The position numbers and the translations under genes were made by a program. A model generated the notes under the pieces. The model was given only the letters and a program-made list of their open reading frames with translations. It was not told the origin of the DNA and searched no databases. Positions 1 to 11,056 of a stretch of 64,000 nucleotides of DNA are shown one piece after another (positions within the stretch are counted from its first letter, which is position 1; each line of letters opens with the position of its first letter). The stretch comes from Beijerinckiaceae bacterium. Its GTDB lineage: Bacteria; Pseudomonadota; Alphaproteobacteria; Rhizobiales; Beijerinckiaceae. The stretch lies in assembly GCA_019745195.1 (NCBI GenBank), contig JAIETL010000051.1, positions 1-64,000 on the forward strand, in the 5' to 3' direction.

Positions 1-138
1 CGAGCGAACATTGGTTGCCGAGTATAGTCTTGACGAAACGTCGACGTGACCGTCGAAGCTTCAGGATAGGGCTCGGGGAAGTCGGGACGTTCGCGTGCCG
101 TTGCGACGCTCGAGCGTCCCGCGTGCTGCCTCATAGGC

Positions 139-1230
139 ATGAAGGGCGAGATGAGCGTCTCCGAACGACGAGCGCCAAAGCTCCGGGCGGCAAAGAGGAT
201 CGGCGCGGATGGAGAAGCCGTCGCCGAGTCGCTCCCGCCGTCGGACGTCGGGACCGGGCCGCTGTGGCGGATATCGCGACAAGACCTAGACAAGCTCATG
301 ACCACGCTGGAGGTCGGCCGCGTCGGTCTTTCGGAGCGCGCGCTCGTCGCAGGGGCCTCCCTGGTCCTACCACGTTGCGAGCTTTCCACGATCCACTACT
401 GCCTCGCGGGCTCGGGTAAATTACTGGTGGATGGCGAGCTGCCCATCCACTTGAGCGCCCACACGTTGGTGATCGTCCCTCCCGGAAAGGGGCTGACCAT
501 CGTCCCATCCGATCCGGTTCCGGCAGCGCAACGGGGCAACGCCAAGTTCCTCGACGACGCCTTCGTCCTCGGATCGGCGCACCGGTATGAAGTCGGGGAC
601 GGCGAGCCGTCGGTGATGCTCGTGTGCGGCTCCTTCCAAGCCGTCTGCGCGGCGGCGCTCGACCTCTTCGCGTCGCTTGCGTCCCCGATCGTCGAGACGT
701 TCGACGCGCACGATCAGCTGGATCAGGTATTGAGTTTCGCGATGGCCGAGCTCGCGGCGCAAGACGTAGGCGGCGGGCCGATGTCGGCGGCTCTTCTCAA
801 GCTGGTGCTGCTCAGCCTCCTTCGGCGTTGTCTGGTATCCGAAAACCCTTGGGTCGAGCGCTTCTCGATCCTGAACGATCCGCCTGTCGCGCGTGCCTTC
901 GCGGAAATGGCTTCTCGACCGGCCGCCCGGCATACGGTTCAAAGCCTTTCGCACTTGGTCGGCCTGAGCCGCTCGGCATTCATGTCGAGGTTCGCTTCTT
1001 CGTTCGCGGAGTCGCCGATGTCGTTGCTGCGCCGCCTGAGGATGCGGCACGCGGCCGGGCAGCTGGCGGCCAACGCACTGTCGATCGACCAGGTCGCGCT
1101 CCAAGCCGGTTACCAAAGCCGCAGCAGCTTCACCCGTACTTTCCGCAGGCATTATGGGAGCGACCCCAGCGAGTATCGAGCGGAAGCACGACGCACGCCG
1201 GGCACGGGCCCCGTGTGGCAGGCGCCATGA
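139..1230 (+). CDS. AraC-family transcriptional regulator with cupin-like N-terminus
   Basis: 363-aa ORF; C-terminal double HTH (HTVQSLSHLVGLSRSAFMSRFASSF...IDQVALQAGYQSRSSFTRTFRRHYGSDPSEYR). Confidence 0.85.
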   Translation: MKGEMSVSERRAPKLRAAKRIGADGEAVAESLPPSDVGTGPLWRISRQDLDKLMTTLEVGRVGLSERALVAGASLVLPRCELSTIHYCLAGSGKLLVDGELPIHLSAHTLVIVPPGKGLTIVPSDPVPAAQRGNAKFLDDAFVLGSAHRYEVGDGEPSVMLVCGSFQAVCAAALDLFASLASPIVETFDAHDQLDQVLSFAMAELAAQDVGGGPMSAALLKLVLLSLLRRCLVSENPWVERFSILNDPPVARAFAEMASRPAARHTVQSLSHLVGLSRSAFMSRFASSFAESPMSLLRRLRMRHAAGQLAANALSIDQVALQAGYQSRSSFTRTFRRHYGSDPSEYRAEARRTPGTGPVWQAP

Positions 1231-1376
1231 GAACGCTCCGCCCTGGAATGAGGACGCCGCCATTCATGATTGACGGTGCGTAGATAAGCCAGCGCGCCCG
1301 TCGCGGGAGTGGCCAGGGGATGATGGCACCGGCAAGCGTCGCAGTCGGGCGGAGCTGGCCGAAGATCGACGGTCGC

Positions 1377-1661
1377 TCAGTTCACTTCGACGCCTTTCCA
1401 GAACGCGACGTAGCCCGCGATGTTCGCGGCCGCCGCCGACGGCTTCGGGTAGTACCAGGCCGCATCTCGATTGGTTTCGCCGTCGACGACCAATGAATGG
1501 TAACTCGCCTTCCCCTTCCATGGGCATACGCTCGTCGTCGCACTCGGCCGGAGGAACTCCATATTGACGGAACCGGGCGGGAAATAATGATTTCCCTCCA
1601 CTACGACGGTCTCGTCGGATTGCGCGATCGTCGCCCCATTCCAGATTGCCGAGGTCATCAC
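1377..1661 (-). CDS. DUF427 domain protein
   Basis: 94 aa; CPWKGKASYHSLVVDGE...AAWYYPKPSAAAANIAGYVAFWKGVEV typical of DUF427. Confidence 0.85.
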   Translation of the reverse strand: MMTSAIWNGATIAQSDETVVVEGNHYFPPGSVNMEFLRPSATTSVCPWKGKASYHSLVVDGETNRDAAWYYPKPSAAAANIAGYVAFWKGVEVN

Positions 1662-1850
1662 CTACTCCCTATGTGCTGTTTCAGACTTGATGCGGCCCGT
1701 ATCGAACCAAGTGCGGTGGGGCCGAAGAGGAAGAAGTACGCGCCCCCTCATGCATAGGGAGTAAGCGCTAGGTCCGGAGCGCCGCGTCCGCGTGAGGCTC
1801 TCGTCTCGACGTAGTCCCGGTTCCGCTGGTCGAATGGCCACGCCACTGTT

Positions 1851-2945
1851 CTAGACGAGGCGACCGCGTGTCTCGGCGCGCAAGCTCGCAAGGTCCCTCG
1901 CGAAGATGCGAATGCCGTCCGCGAGCTTTTCGGTCGCCATGGCATCCTCGTTCATGATCCATCGGAAGGTGATCTCGTCCATGGGCCCCGCTGGATCGGG
2001 TCGCTTGATGTCGACTACATCCTCGCCGACGAACCAATGGCAGATCGCGTCTTCCGGTTCGCGCATGCTTTTTGTCGAAACGTCGCCCGGGTTTAGAACG
2101 CGCTCCAGCTTACCCATGTCCCCGGCGAGTTCGTCGAGGAGCGCAGGCGCGATCGTGAGCCTGTCGCATCCGGCCAGCGCCTCGATCTGTCCGATGCTCC
2201 GAAAAGACGCCCCCATGACGACGGTCGGGATGCCGTTCCGCTTGTAATAGCCGTATATTTCGCGAACCGACCGGACGCCGGGGTCCTCGTGCGGGGCAAA
2301 GTCCCTCCCGGTGGACGTCCTGTGCCAGTCGTAGATGCGGCCGACGAAGGGTGAAATCAGGAAAGCTCCCGCCTCTGCGCTGGCGATGGCCTGGGCCCTG
2401 TTCAGGAGAAGCGTCATGTTGCACTGGATGCCCTCTCGCTGGAGCGCTTCCGCCGCGCGGATTCCTTCCCAAGTCGAGGCCAGCTTGATGAGCACCCGCT
2501 CGCGTTCGACGCCGCGCTCGCGGTAGTCGGCGATAATTCGGCGAGCCTTGGCGATCGATGCATCGACGTTGAAGGAGAGGTTGGCGTCCACTTCCGTGGA
2601 GACGTATCCCGGCACCAGTCGCAGGAGTTCCATTCCTACGGAGATTGCCAGGCGGTCCGAAGTCGCCGCAGCTACATATGAAGCGTCGCCGCCCTTCCGC
2701 CGTCCCCACGACAGCGCCTCTTCGACGACGTCCGCATAAGCCTCGGTGCCGATCGCCTTCAAGACGATCGTTGGATTCGTCGTGCAGTCCACGGGTTTGA
2801 GGCGTGCGACTGCATCGAGATCGCCCGTATCGGCCACGATCGTGGTCATCGCACGCAGTTGATCCAGCTTGGACGTCACGACCTGCTCCTCCCTGTACCG
2901 ACCCGGTGGACGAGCCGTAGCGGCATCGGCCGCCGGCCTCGGCAC
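1851..2945 (-). CDS. tal: transaldolase (true start probably near the [10 protein letters not shown] segment)
   Basis: [35 protein letters not shown] and [17 protein letters not shown] motifs. Confidence 0.9.
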   Translation of the reverse strand: MPRPAADAATARPPGRYREEQVVTSKLDQLRAMTTIVADTGDLDAVARLKPVDCTTNPTIVLKAIGTEAYADVVEEALSWGRRKGGDASYVAAATSDRLAISVGMELLRLVPGYVSTEVDANLSFNVDASIAKARRIIADYRERGVERERVLIKLASTWEGIRAAEALQREGIQCNMTLLLNRAQAIASAEAGAFLISPFVGRIYDWHRTSTGRDFAPHEDPGVRSVREIYGYYKRNGIPTVVMGASFRSIGQIEALAGCDRLTIAPALLDELAGDMGKLERVLNPGDVSTKSMREPEDAICHWFVGEDVVDIKRPDPAGPMDEITFRWIMNEDAMATEKLADGIRIFARDLASLRAETRGRLV

Positions 2946-3004
2946 GGAGAACGCGGGGCTGTCGCCATCGGCTCGGCCTTCCTCTCTACCGACCTGCCTC
3001 GATG

Positions 3005-3259
3005 TCAGACGGGCTTTCCGGATTGTTCTTCCTCGAAGGTCACCGCGACGTCGGCATTCGCGGACAACCGAACCTGTTGCCCCTCGACGCCTGTGACCAA
3101 GCCGACAGCGATGAAATGGCTGTGATCCTTATGCCGGCCCTCGCCGCTGTCGCGTTTGGAGAGCCGTATCCGGCCGTCGACCACGGCCTCCACCGTGCCG
3201 ATGTGCACGCCGTCAGCACCGATCACCTTCATGTCGGGGACGATTTTGTCTTCGGTCAT
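3005..3259 (-). CDS. DUF2171 domain protein
   Basis: 84 aa PRC-barrel-like [29 protein letters not shown]. Confidence 0.8.
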   Translation of the reverse strand: MTEDKIVPDMKVIGADGVHIGTVEAVVDGRIRLSKRDSGEGRHKDHSHFIAVGLVTGVEGQQVRLSANADVAVTFEEEQSGKPV

Positions 3260-3314
3260 CTTCAGCTCCTTGGTTTCGGGGCGCCGCTCGGGACAGAGCG
3301 GTCGGCGTTCCGGA

Positions 3315-4592
3315 TCAGGCGTCCTCGGCCAGCCTCAGGCCGGAGAATTGCCATCGGGTGTGCGGCGGGAAGAAATTGCGGTAGCTCGCACGGATGTGGC
3401 CGGGGGGAGTCACGCACGAACCGCCGCGCAACACGAACTGCCCCGACATGAATTTGCCGTTGTACTCTCCGACGGCCCCCTCGACGGCCCGGAAGCGCGG
3501 GTACGGCGAGAACGGGCTACGGGTCCACTCCCAGACGTCCCCGAACGTCTGCTGAAGCCCCGTCGTGCGAGAGGACGCGGGCTTCGGCCGCAGTCGGCCG
3601 GTATCGAGAAAGTTGCCGACGGGCCCGAGATTTCGGGTCGCGGCCTCCCACTCGGTTTCCGTCGGCAATCGCTTTCCTGCCCACGTGGCGAAGGCGTCGG
3701 CTTCGAAGTAGCTGACATGGGCTACCGGCGCCGTGGGATCGACGGGCTGAAAGCCCCGCAAGGTCATCGCCCAGTACTGCCCGTCACGGAGTTCCCAGTA
3801 GAGTGGCCCCGACCAGTCCTCGGCGAGGACACGCGCCCACCCCTCCGACAGCCACAGAAGCGAACTCCGGTAGCCGCCGTCTTCGATGAACTCCATCCAC
3901 TCCGCGTTGGTGACGAGACGGTCGGCGAGGCGAAAGGGCTCGATGAGAACTCGGTGACGCGGCCCCTCGCTGTCGAATGCAAAGCCCGCCCCGTCATGAC
4001 CGATCTCGACGATCCCGCCGTCGAAGGCGGTGAACGAGAGCGGAGTGGGCGCCTGTGTCTCGACCGCGACGGGGCTCGGATCGCGGTAGGCGGGCCGGAT
4101 CGGATTCTGTGCGAAGAGGTGGAGGATGTCCGTCAGCAGAAGTTCCTGATGCTGCTGTTCATGATGGCAGCCGAGCTCGACCAGTTCCGAGACCTCGGGA
4201 CCGGGTCTCGACCGCAGCAGCCTGCCGACCGCAGCATCGACGTGTTTCCGATATTTGTAGATCTCGTCCAGCGCCGGACGGGTGACCATGCCGCGACGGG
4301 GGCGCGGCTGCCGTGCGCCGAGCGTCTCGTAGTACGAGTTGAAGAGAAAGCTGAACCGCTCGTCGAACGGTTCGTATTCGGGGAGATGAGGAGAGAGGAC
4401 CATCGCCTCGAAGAACCACGTCGTGTGCGCGAGGTGCCACTTCGAGGGGCTGGCGTCGGGCATGGACTGTACCGTCGCGTCCGCGTCAGAGAGCGGCTCG
4501 CCGAGCTTTTCGCTGGTGCCCCGGACCTGTTGAAAAAGAAGCTCCAGGTCGTCGGGGGCGAGGGAGGATTGAAACAAGCGCGCGGGGTTCAT
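3315..4592 (-). CDS. egtB: ergothioneine biosynthesis protein EgtB-like (DinB_2 + FGE-sulfatase domains)
   Basis: 425 aa; SKWHLAHTTWFFEAMVL, HHEQQHQELLLTDI, VLRGGSCVTPPGHIRASYRNFF. Confidence 0.88.
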   Translation of the reverse strand: MNPARLFQSSLAPDDLELLFQQVRGTSEKLGEPLSDADATVQSMPDASPSKWHLAHTTWFFEAMVLSPHLPEYEPFDERFSFLFNSYYETLGARQPRPRRGMVTRPALDEIYKYRKHVDAAVGRLLRSRPGPEVSELVELGCHHEQQHQELLLTDILHLFAQNPIRPAYRDPSPVAVETQAPTPLSFTAFDGGIVEIGHDGAGFAFDSEGPRHRVLIEPFRLADRLVTNAEWMEFIEDGGYRSSLLWLSEGWARVLAEDWSGPLYWELRDGQYWAMTLRGFQPVDPTAPVAHVSYFEADAFATWAGKRLPTETEWEAATRNLGPVGNFLDTGRLRPKPASSRTTGLQQTFGDVWEWTRSPFSPYPRFRAVEGAVGEYNGKFMSGQFVLRGGSCVTPPGHIRASYRNFFPPHTRWQFSGLRLAEDA

Positions 4593-4839
4593 TGCAAATG
4601 CTCACGGTGGTTTTGGGATCGGCGACGGCAACGCCCCACCGTGGATGTTCGACGTTAGGTGATGACTTCAGGTCGAGAATCTCAAACGCGTGTCCGATCG
4701 TCCAAAACGGCAATCTTGCGTGAGTGTCGTCGTCCGGCGGCTCTACGCTGCGGTTGGGCCGCTTGCCTGCGCTCGGAGCAGGTAAGCTCCTCGCCGGGCA
4801 GCCCTTGGAGCGGCGGGTCAACTTTCGGAGAGTTCTACA

Positions 4840-6219
4840 GTGAGCGAAGAGTTCGACGCCCTCATCATCGGAGCCGGCCAATCCGGCCCATTTCTAGCGG
4901 CGAAGCTCGCGAAGGCGGGCCAAAAGGTCGCGTTGATCGAGCGCGAGCATTTGGGTGGGACCTGCGTGAACGATGGCTGCACGCCAACCAAGACGCTGGT
5001 CGCGAGCGCCCGGGCGGCTTGGGCGGTGCGCCACGCGGCGGAATTCGGCGTTTCGGTGCAGGGCCCGATCACCGTCGATATGCGAGCCGTCAAAGCTCGC
5101 ATGAACGAGGTGGTGGGCACCTCCGTCAAGAGTCTGACCGAATGGTTGCGGAGCTTCAAATCGTTGGAAATCATAATGGGTTCGGGCAGCTTCGTCTCCC
5201 CCCGAGAGGTCAAGGTGGGCGACCGCGTTCTGTCGGCTCCGCGGATATTCATCAACACCGGCGGTTCCGCGACCATACCGGGCTGGCCCGGCCTGGATGG
5301 CGTGTCCTATCTGACGAACACCTCGCTGTTGGAACTCGAGACGGTGCCGGAGCACCTCGTCATCGCGGGGGGCGGCTATATCGCGCTCGAATTCGCTCAG
5401 ATTTACGCCCGCTTCGGCGCCAAGGTCACCGTCGTCGAGCGCGATACGCGGATCGCCTCACGCGAGGACGAAGAGATATCCGACGCGATCCGTGACATCC
5501 TGGCGGCGGACGGCGTCTCCTTTCTCGTCGGCGCAACGGTGAGCTCGGCGGAACGGACGCAACACGGTGTGCGTCTCCATCTACGACAGGACGGCCAGGA
5601 TACCCGTATCGAAGGGTCTCATCTGCTCGTAGCCCTGGGACGCACGCCCAACACGGCCGATCTAGACCTACCCGCCGCCGGCCTAGGCACCGACGCACGC
5701 GGCTTCATACCGGTTGACGACCACCTGCTTACGACTGTGCCCGGGATCTGGGCGCTGGGCGACGTGAACGGTCGCGGCGCTTTCACGCACACCTCCTACA
5801 ACGACTACGAGATCGTGAGCGACAACCTTCTCGAGGGTGGCGAGCGCTCGATCGCGCATCGCATACCGGTCTACGGCCTCTTCATCGATCCGCCGCTAGG
5901 CCGCATCGGCATGAGCGAGGCGGAGGTCCGCAAGTCCGGAAGGAGTGCGCTTCTGGCTACCTATCCGATGGCGCGGGTGGGCCGCGCCCGCGAGCGCGGA
6001 GAAACCAAAGGTCTCATGAAGGTTCTCGTGGATGCGCAGAGCCACCAGATCCTCGGCGCCGCCATCCTCGGCATCGGTGGGGACGAGGTGATCCACTCGC
6101 TGCTGCAGCTCATGGCCGCCGGCACCCCTTACACGACCCTGATGGAAACGGTCCACATCCACCCGACGGTCAGCGAACTCATCCCGACCATGCTGGCGGG
6201 CCTCGAACCGTTGAGGTGA
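4840..6219 (+). CDS. FAD-containing class I pyridine nucleotide-disulfide oxidoreductase (mercuric reductase/Lpd-like)
   Basis: 459 aa; GAGQSGPFLAAKLAKAG, GGTCVNDGCTPTKTL redox motif, C-terminal HIHPTVSELIP. Confidence 0.85.
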   Translation: MSEEFDALIIGAGQSGPFLAAKLAKAGQKVALIEREHLGGTCVNDGCTPTKTLVASARAAWAVRHAAEFGVSVQGPITVDMRAVKARMNEVVGTSVKSLTEWLRSFKSLEIIMGSGSFVSPREVKVGDRVLSAPRIFINTGGSATIPGWPGLDGVSYLTNTSLLELETVPEHLVIAGGGYIALEFAQIYARFGAKVTVVERDTRIASREDEEISDAIRDILAADGVSFLVGATVSSAERTQHGVRLHLRQDGQDTRIEGSHLLVALGRTPNTADLDLPAAGLGTDARGFIPVDDHLLTTVPGIWALGDVNGRGAFTHTSYNDYEIVSDNLLEGGERSIAHRIPVYGLFIDPPLGRIGMSEAEVRKSGRSALLATYPMARVGRARERGETKGLMKVLVDAQSHQILGAAILGIGGDEVIHSLLQLMAAGTPYTTLMETVHIHPTVSELIPTMLAGLEPLR

Positions 6220-6712
6220 CGTCCCTATTGGCGCATTCCGAGGTCGGACGAGTCGTTCGTCCGCTGTCCGAAGTCGTTCGCCGGTGCTGATCACCTTCTT
6301 TAGGCACGAGGTTCGCGGTTGCGCCGACACCCATAGTTGTCGGGCTCCGTCGATAATTGTGTCGGTTCTGCCGCATAGTTCGTCGGTTGGCATCTCGATC
6401 GCTTCGACGACTTGGCAGACGCGCAGGTCAGGGGGGCTCCATCGTCGCTGGAGAACTTTTATTGGCTCGCATGGAAGGCAATGTCGGGTCCGCGCCACAA
6501 ACGCCGATCGCCTGTCCGGACGAGATGCGCCACTTGCCGACATTCGTGTCCTGCCAGATAGCGGACGCTTATGAGTGTCGGTCTGGAGCAGCGAGCAAGG
6601 CGCTACCGCCGTCAAACGCCTGAAGTTGCAAAATTTCTGAAGTGTGAACTGCCTCACCGAGGCACTGGGCCTCGCGCTGCCCGCGACAGGCTAACTGAAA
6701 TCGAAAGGACCC

Positions 6713-7022
6713 GGAAAAGCCTGCGCGCTCGTCACCAATGGGCGCTTCTCGGGCGGCTCGTCGGGCCCCTCGATTGGCCATATCTCGCCGGAAGCGGCCG
6801 AGGGCGGCGCGATCGGTCTAGTCGGGAGCGGCGACGTCATCGCGATCGACATCCCTAACCGCTCGATCTCGCTGCAAGTCTCCGACGAGGAATTGGCGCG
6901 CCGCCGCGCTGCGATAGAGGCGAAGGGCAAAGACGCTTGGAAGCCGGCCGCACCACGCAAGCGCAAGGCGACCACGGCGCTGCGGGCCTATGCTGCCCAT
7001 GCGAGAAGTGCGGCCAGGGGGC
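6713..7022 (+). pseudogene. 3' remnant of dihydroxy-acid dehydratase (ilvD)
   Basis: Frame-2 translation gives [76 protein letters not shown]...[15 protein letters not shown], the IlvD C-terminus; no N-terminal portion upstream. Confidence 0.8.
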
Positions 7023-7278
7023 CGTGCGAGTCGTTGCAGACTGACGCACCTGGTCAGTGTTCAAGATCGGCAGCCTGTCGAAAGCCAATGTGAACGCAGG
7101 TCGAAAGCGCCAGAAGCAGGCTTGAGAAAGCAGCCTGATGTCAAACCTACACAAACCCAACTTGTCAATTCATTTTTTTGGTGGCGGCGCCCAATAGTAA
7201 TATTCTGTCAATAATCCACACAATCTGTTATAGAATTTCTTGGTCTCTCGAACAAATTTGACCTGGTTGTGTCGCGGG

Positions 7279-8262
7279 CTATGTCAGAAGGACGACGGAC
7301 CCCTGCGTTTGTCTTTGCTCCATTTGATTGTGGGCCTGAACAACCTGAGCCAACGGCAACTTCATCCCGATCTGGGGCTTCAAGATACCTCCATTGATCG
7401 CCGTGAATACGCGTTTGGCTCCAGCAAGTAGGTCGTCCCTACGATCCGTGTAATGGGAAACGGTCGGGCGCGTCACGAACAGGGATCCGCTGTCGCGCAG
7501 TTTTGACAACGAGATTGGATCGACGTCGCCCGAAGCCCAGCCATAGCTGACCAGCAGGCCGAAGCGCCTGAGCGACCCCATCGATGCGTCGAATGTGTCT
7601 CGACCGATGGAGTCGTAAGCGACCGACACCCCGGCCCCGCCGGTCAAGGATCGAACCTCATCTGAGAGGTCGCTGGTCGCGCTCCGCACGAGAACATGGT
7701 CGCATCCGAGCGCGACCGCCATGTCGCGCTTGGATTCTCTGCCGACCACACCGATGACGATCACCCCCGCCGCCTTCAGCAGCGGAACGATGATGCTGCC
7801 GACGCCGCCGGTCGCGGCATGAACCAGGACTGGCTCGCCAGGTTCGAGCTTGCGTAGGCGGGTGACGAGATAGTCGGCCGTCAGCGCCTTGAAAAACATC
7901 GCTGCGGCGTCGATCAGCTCGACAGCTTCCGGAACCCTGACGACGCGCGACGCCGGCACGCAGCGACGCGTGGCATAAGCGCCGGGCGGACCGCCGGCAT
8001 AGACGACTCGATCGCCGACCGCCAGATCGGCAACGCCCTCACCTACTGCCACGACATGCCCACTTGCCTCGAGCCCCAGCCGATAGGGGGTCTGCTTCGA
8101 CAGTTCGCCCCGCCGCAGCAGTACATCGATGAAGTTGACGCCGATAGCGACCTGCTCGATCAGAACCTCACCCGGCTGGGGCGACGTTACTATGGTCGTG
8201 CCGACAGACAGGACATCCGGCCCCCCGAACGCTTGGCCTTCGATAAACGTGCTGCTGTCCAC
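7279..8262 (-). CDS. quinone oxidoreductase (zeta-crystallin type MDR)
   Basis: 327 aa; VLVHAATGGVGSIIVPLLKAAG; LGLEASGHVVAVGEGV. Confidence 0.88.
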   Translation of the reverse strand: MDSSTFIEGQAFGGPDVLSVGTTIVTSPQPGEVLIEQVAIGVNFIDVLLRRGELSKQTPYRLGLEASGHVVAVGEGVADLAVGDRVVYAGGPPGAYATRRCVPASRVVRVPEAVELIDAAAMFFKALTADYLVTRLRKLEPGEPVLVHAATGGVGSIIVPLLKAAGVIVIGVVGRESKRDMAVALGCDHVLVRSATSDLSDEVRSLTGGAGVSVAYDSIGRDTFDASMGSLRRFGLLVSYGWASGDVDPISLSKLRDSGSLFVTRPTVSHYTDRRDDLLAGAKRVFTAINGGILKPQIGMKLPLAQVVQAHNQMEQRQTQGSVVLLT

Positions 8263-8362
8263 GGCGTCATCCTGCGTTCCAGTGAATGACTTCAGGCTTG
8301 GATCGCGAGGCCTGCCTTGGCCACCCCGAGCAGCGGAAACCGGCTCTGCGAAAATGCAAAAC

Positions 8363-9271
8363 TTAGCCGAACGGGTCGAGTTCGGCGCGCGCGTCCATCA
8401 AAATCTGCGTCAGGCAATCGGTCACCTTCCGAACGCGCTCGGGAGCTGCCTCGTCGGCGGTGACCACCCAGACATCGACGATCAGCGGAGGTTCGCCGGT
8501 CAGCACACGCACCAGCCCGGCCACCTCCCCGACCGCGCAGGGCAGCGCGGCGATGCCCAGCCCCGCCTTGACGGCGGCGAACTGCGCCGCCATGGTCGAA
8601 GTTCGGAGCGCGAAGGTCTGTAGCGGCGCCTTCTCCATCAGCCAAGCGGCATGGATCAGGTAGTGAAAGTCGGGCAGCCACCCGATCAGTCGATGAGCGG
8701 CTAGATCCTCGCTGACGAGCGGCGCCAGCTGGTCCTGAACATAGCCCCGCGATGCATAGAGCCCGACCGCAAGCTTGGCGGCTCGGCGCATGCGATACTC
8801 GCCATGATCGGGACGCACGAGCCGTACCAAAATGTCGGCTTCGCGTCGCGCCAGCCGCAACGGGCGAACATCGGCCATGACATCGAGCGTCACACCCGGG
8901 TGTCCGGCAAGAAAAACGTTCAGGCGCGGCAGGAGGAACTCGACGCCGAGCAGCTCAGGCATCGCGATCGTGACGGGCCCCGACTGGGCCCCCAGATCGC
9001 TTCTCGCCCGCTGCTGGAACGCAGTTGCGCCGGTCTCGATCGCTTCCGCCTCTCCGAAAATCGTTCTACCCGCCTCGTTCAGCACATAGCCGGTCTGCCG
9101 CCGATGGAACAGCGGCTTGCCGACCGCGTGCTCCAGCGCGTCGATCCGCCGGGAGACCGTGGACTGGCTGACGCGAAGCTGGCGCGAGGCCTCGGTAAGG
9201 CTCTCACACCGCCCAAGCGCCAGGAAGTAGCGCAAATCGTTCCAGTCCATCGTGCTCATCGGGTTTTCCAA
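8363..9271 (-). CDS. LysR-family transcriptional regulator
   Basis: N-terminal LTEASRQLRVSQSTVSRRIDALEHAVGKPLFHRRQTGYVLNEAG. Confidence 0.9.
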   Translation of the reverse strand: MENPMSTMDWNDLRYFLALGRCESLTEASRQLRVSQSTVSRRIDALEHAVGKPLFHRRQTGYVLNEAGRTIFGEAEAIETGATAFQQRARSDLGAQSGPVTIAMPELLGVEFLLPRLNVFLAGHPGVTLDVMADVRPLRLARREADILVRLVRPDHGEYRMRRAAKLAVGLYASRGYVQDQLAPLVSEDLAAHRLIGWLPDFHYLIHAAWLMEKAPLQTFALRTSTMAAQFAAVKAGLGIAALPCAVGEVAGLVRVLTGEPPLIVDVWVVTADEAAPERVRKVTDCLTQILMDARAELDPFG

Positions 9272-9381
9272 TTCTGCAAAATCAGTGGTCGATTTTTGCG
9301 CGAGTGTGAAGGCACTTCGCCGTCTAGCCTTTCATGCCAAGAGTGTCCCGTCGGGGCGCGACGACTGCCAAGCCGGGATCG

Positions 9382-11031
9382 ATGAGTATGAACGTTGCCG
9401 ACACCATCGCCGCCATCCTGAAGTCCGAGGGCGCGGACTATCTGTTCACTTACCCGACGACTCCCCTGATCGACGCCTGTGCAAAGATCGGCGTCAGGCC
9501 GCTGCTCTGCCGACAGGAGCGCGTCGGCGTCCACATGGCGGACGCCTATGCGCGCACGCTCGACGGGACGAAGCCGGCGGTCTTCGCGATGCAGTATGGG
9601 CCGGGCGCGGAGAACGCCTTTCCCGGCGTCGCGACGGCCTATTCGGACAGTTCGCCGATCCTTGTCTTGCCGTTGGGCCACCCGCGCGATCGCGCGCAGG
9701 TGTTTCCGCATTTCAACATCGGCAAGGCGTTCGACGGCATCACCAAGCACTACGAGTGCCTTGGTCAATCGCAGGAGACGGGCGCCGTGATGCGGCGCGC
9801 GCTCAGCCGCCTGAAAATGGGGCGGCTCGGGCCGGTCATGGTTGAGGTCCCGGTCGATGTGATGAAGGAGGAGATCGACCCGACCATCGCGACATCCCAT
9901 ATCCCGGCGACCATTGCGACGCCTGGCGTCTCGTCCGCCGACATCGACCGCGCCGCAAAAGCCCTGCTGAACGCCAGGCGTCCGGTCATCGTCGCGGGTC
10001 AGGGCGTGCTCTACGCACGGGCGTCGGCCGATCTGGTCGCCTTGGCCGAGGCGTTGGCAATTCCGGTGATGACGACGCTAGAGGGCAAGAGCGCCTTCCC
10101 CGAGACCCATCCGCTCGCGTTGGGCTGCGGCGCGATCGTGATGCCCGGCCCGGTCCATCAGTTCCTCAATCGGGCCGACCTCGTCCTCGGCGTAGGGACG
10201 AGCTTCACCCGGCACCAGATGAACGCAACGATACCCGGTCGCAAGACTTTGATACAGATCACAACCGACGAGCGTGATCTCAACAAGGCTTACTCAACCG
10301 ACTATCCGATCCTTGGCGACGCCACGCTCGCGCTCCAAGCTCTCCTGGCGGCCGTGACAGATCTCGGCGTCGGACAGCGCGACCGTCATGGCGTCGAACG
10401 CGAGATCGCAGATAGCTACCAGGCCTGGCTTGCCGGCTGGTTGCCGAAACTGACGTCGGACGAAACCCCGATCACGCCCTACCGCGCCATCTGGGACTTC
10501 ATGAAGGCCGTCGACCCTGACACCGCCATCGTGACGCATGATTCAGGTAGCCCGCGCGACCAGATCACGCCGTTCTATCGCGCCGGCGGTCCGCGCAGCT
10601 ATCTCGGCTGGGGCAAATCCCACGCGCTGGGCAGCGCGCTCGGTCTCAGCATGGGGACGAAACTCGCCGCGCCCGACAAGTTCTGCGTCAGCTTCCAGGG
10701 CGACGCGGCGTTCGGCATGTGCGGCCTCGATTTCGAGACCGCCGTCCGCAACGAGATCGCGATCACCGCGGTGGTTTGGAACAACAATTCGATGGCGACG
10801 GAGGCGCATGCGCTGCCTGCCGCTCACGAGATCTATCGCGTCCGCGACATTCGCGGGACCTATGCCGAAATGGCCACCGCCATGGGCGGTCACGCCGAGC
10901 GGATCACCGACCCGCGCGAGATCATCCCCGCCTACGAACGCGCCCGCCGCATCAATGCGGAAGGGCGACCCGTCCTGATCGAGATGATGACCAGCCACGA
11001 GATCGCTTTCTCACATCGCTACGGAGCGTAA
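9382..11031 (+). CDS. thiamine pyrophosphate-dependent enzyme (acetolactate synthase-like)
   Basis: ATG at 9382 (MSMNVADTIAAILKSEGADYLFTYPTTPLID); C-terminal GDAAFGMCGLDFETAVRNEIAITAVVWNNNSM TPP-binding region. Confidence 0.85.
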   Translation: MSMNVADTIAAILKSEGADYLFTYPTTPLIDACAKIGVRPLLCRQERVGVHMADAYARTLDGTKPAVFAMQYGPGAENAFPGVATAYSDSSPILVLPLGHPRDRAQVFPHFNIGKAFDGITKHYECLGQSQETGAVMRRALSRLKMGRLGPVMVEVPVDVMKEEIDPTIATSHIPATIATPGVSSADIDRAAKALLNARRPVIVAGQGVLYARASADLVALAEALAIPVMTTLEGKSAFPETHPLALGCGAIVMPGPVHQFLNRADLVLGVGTSFTRHQMNATIPGRKTLIQITTDERDLNKAYSTDYPILGDATLALQALLAAVTDLGVGQRDRHGVEREIADSYQAWLAGWLPKLTSDETPITPYRAIWDFMKAVDPDTAIVTHDSGSPRDQITPFYRAGGPRSYLGWGKSHALGSALGLSMGTKLAAPDKFCVSFQGDAAFGMCGLDFETAVRNEIAITAVVWNNNSMATEAHALPAAHEIYRVRDIRGTYAEMATAMGGHAERITDPREIIPAYERARRINAEGRPVLIEMMTSHEIAFSHRYGA

Positions 11032-11056
11032 CGAGCGGCACGAAGGCTGGCGCCAA

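Noticed and set aside
3156-4658. 500-aa + strand ORF
   Set aside because: Antisense shadow of egtB with no recognisable domain.
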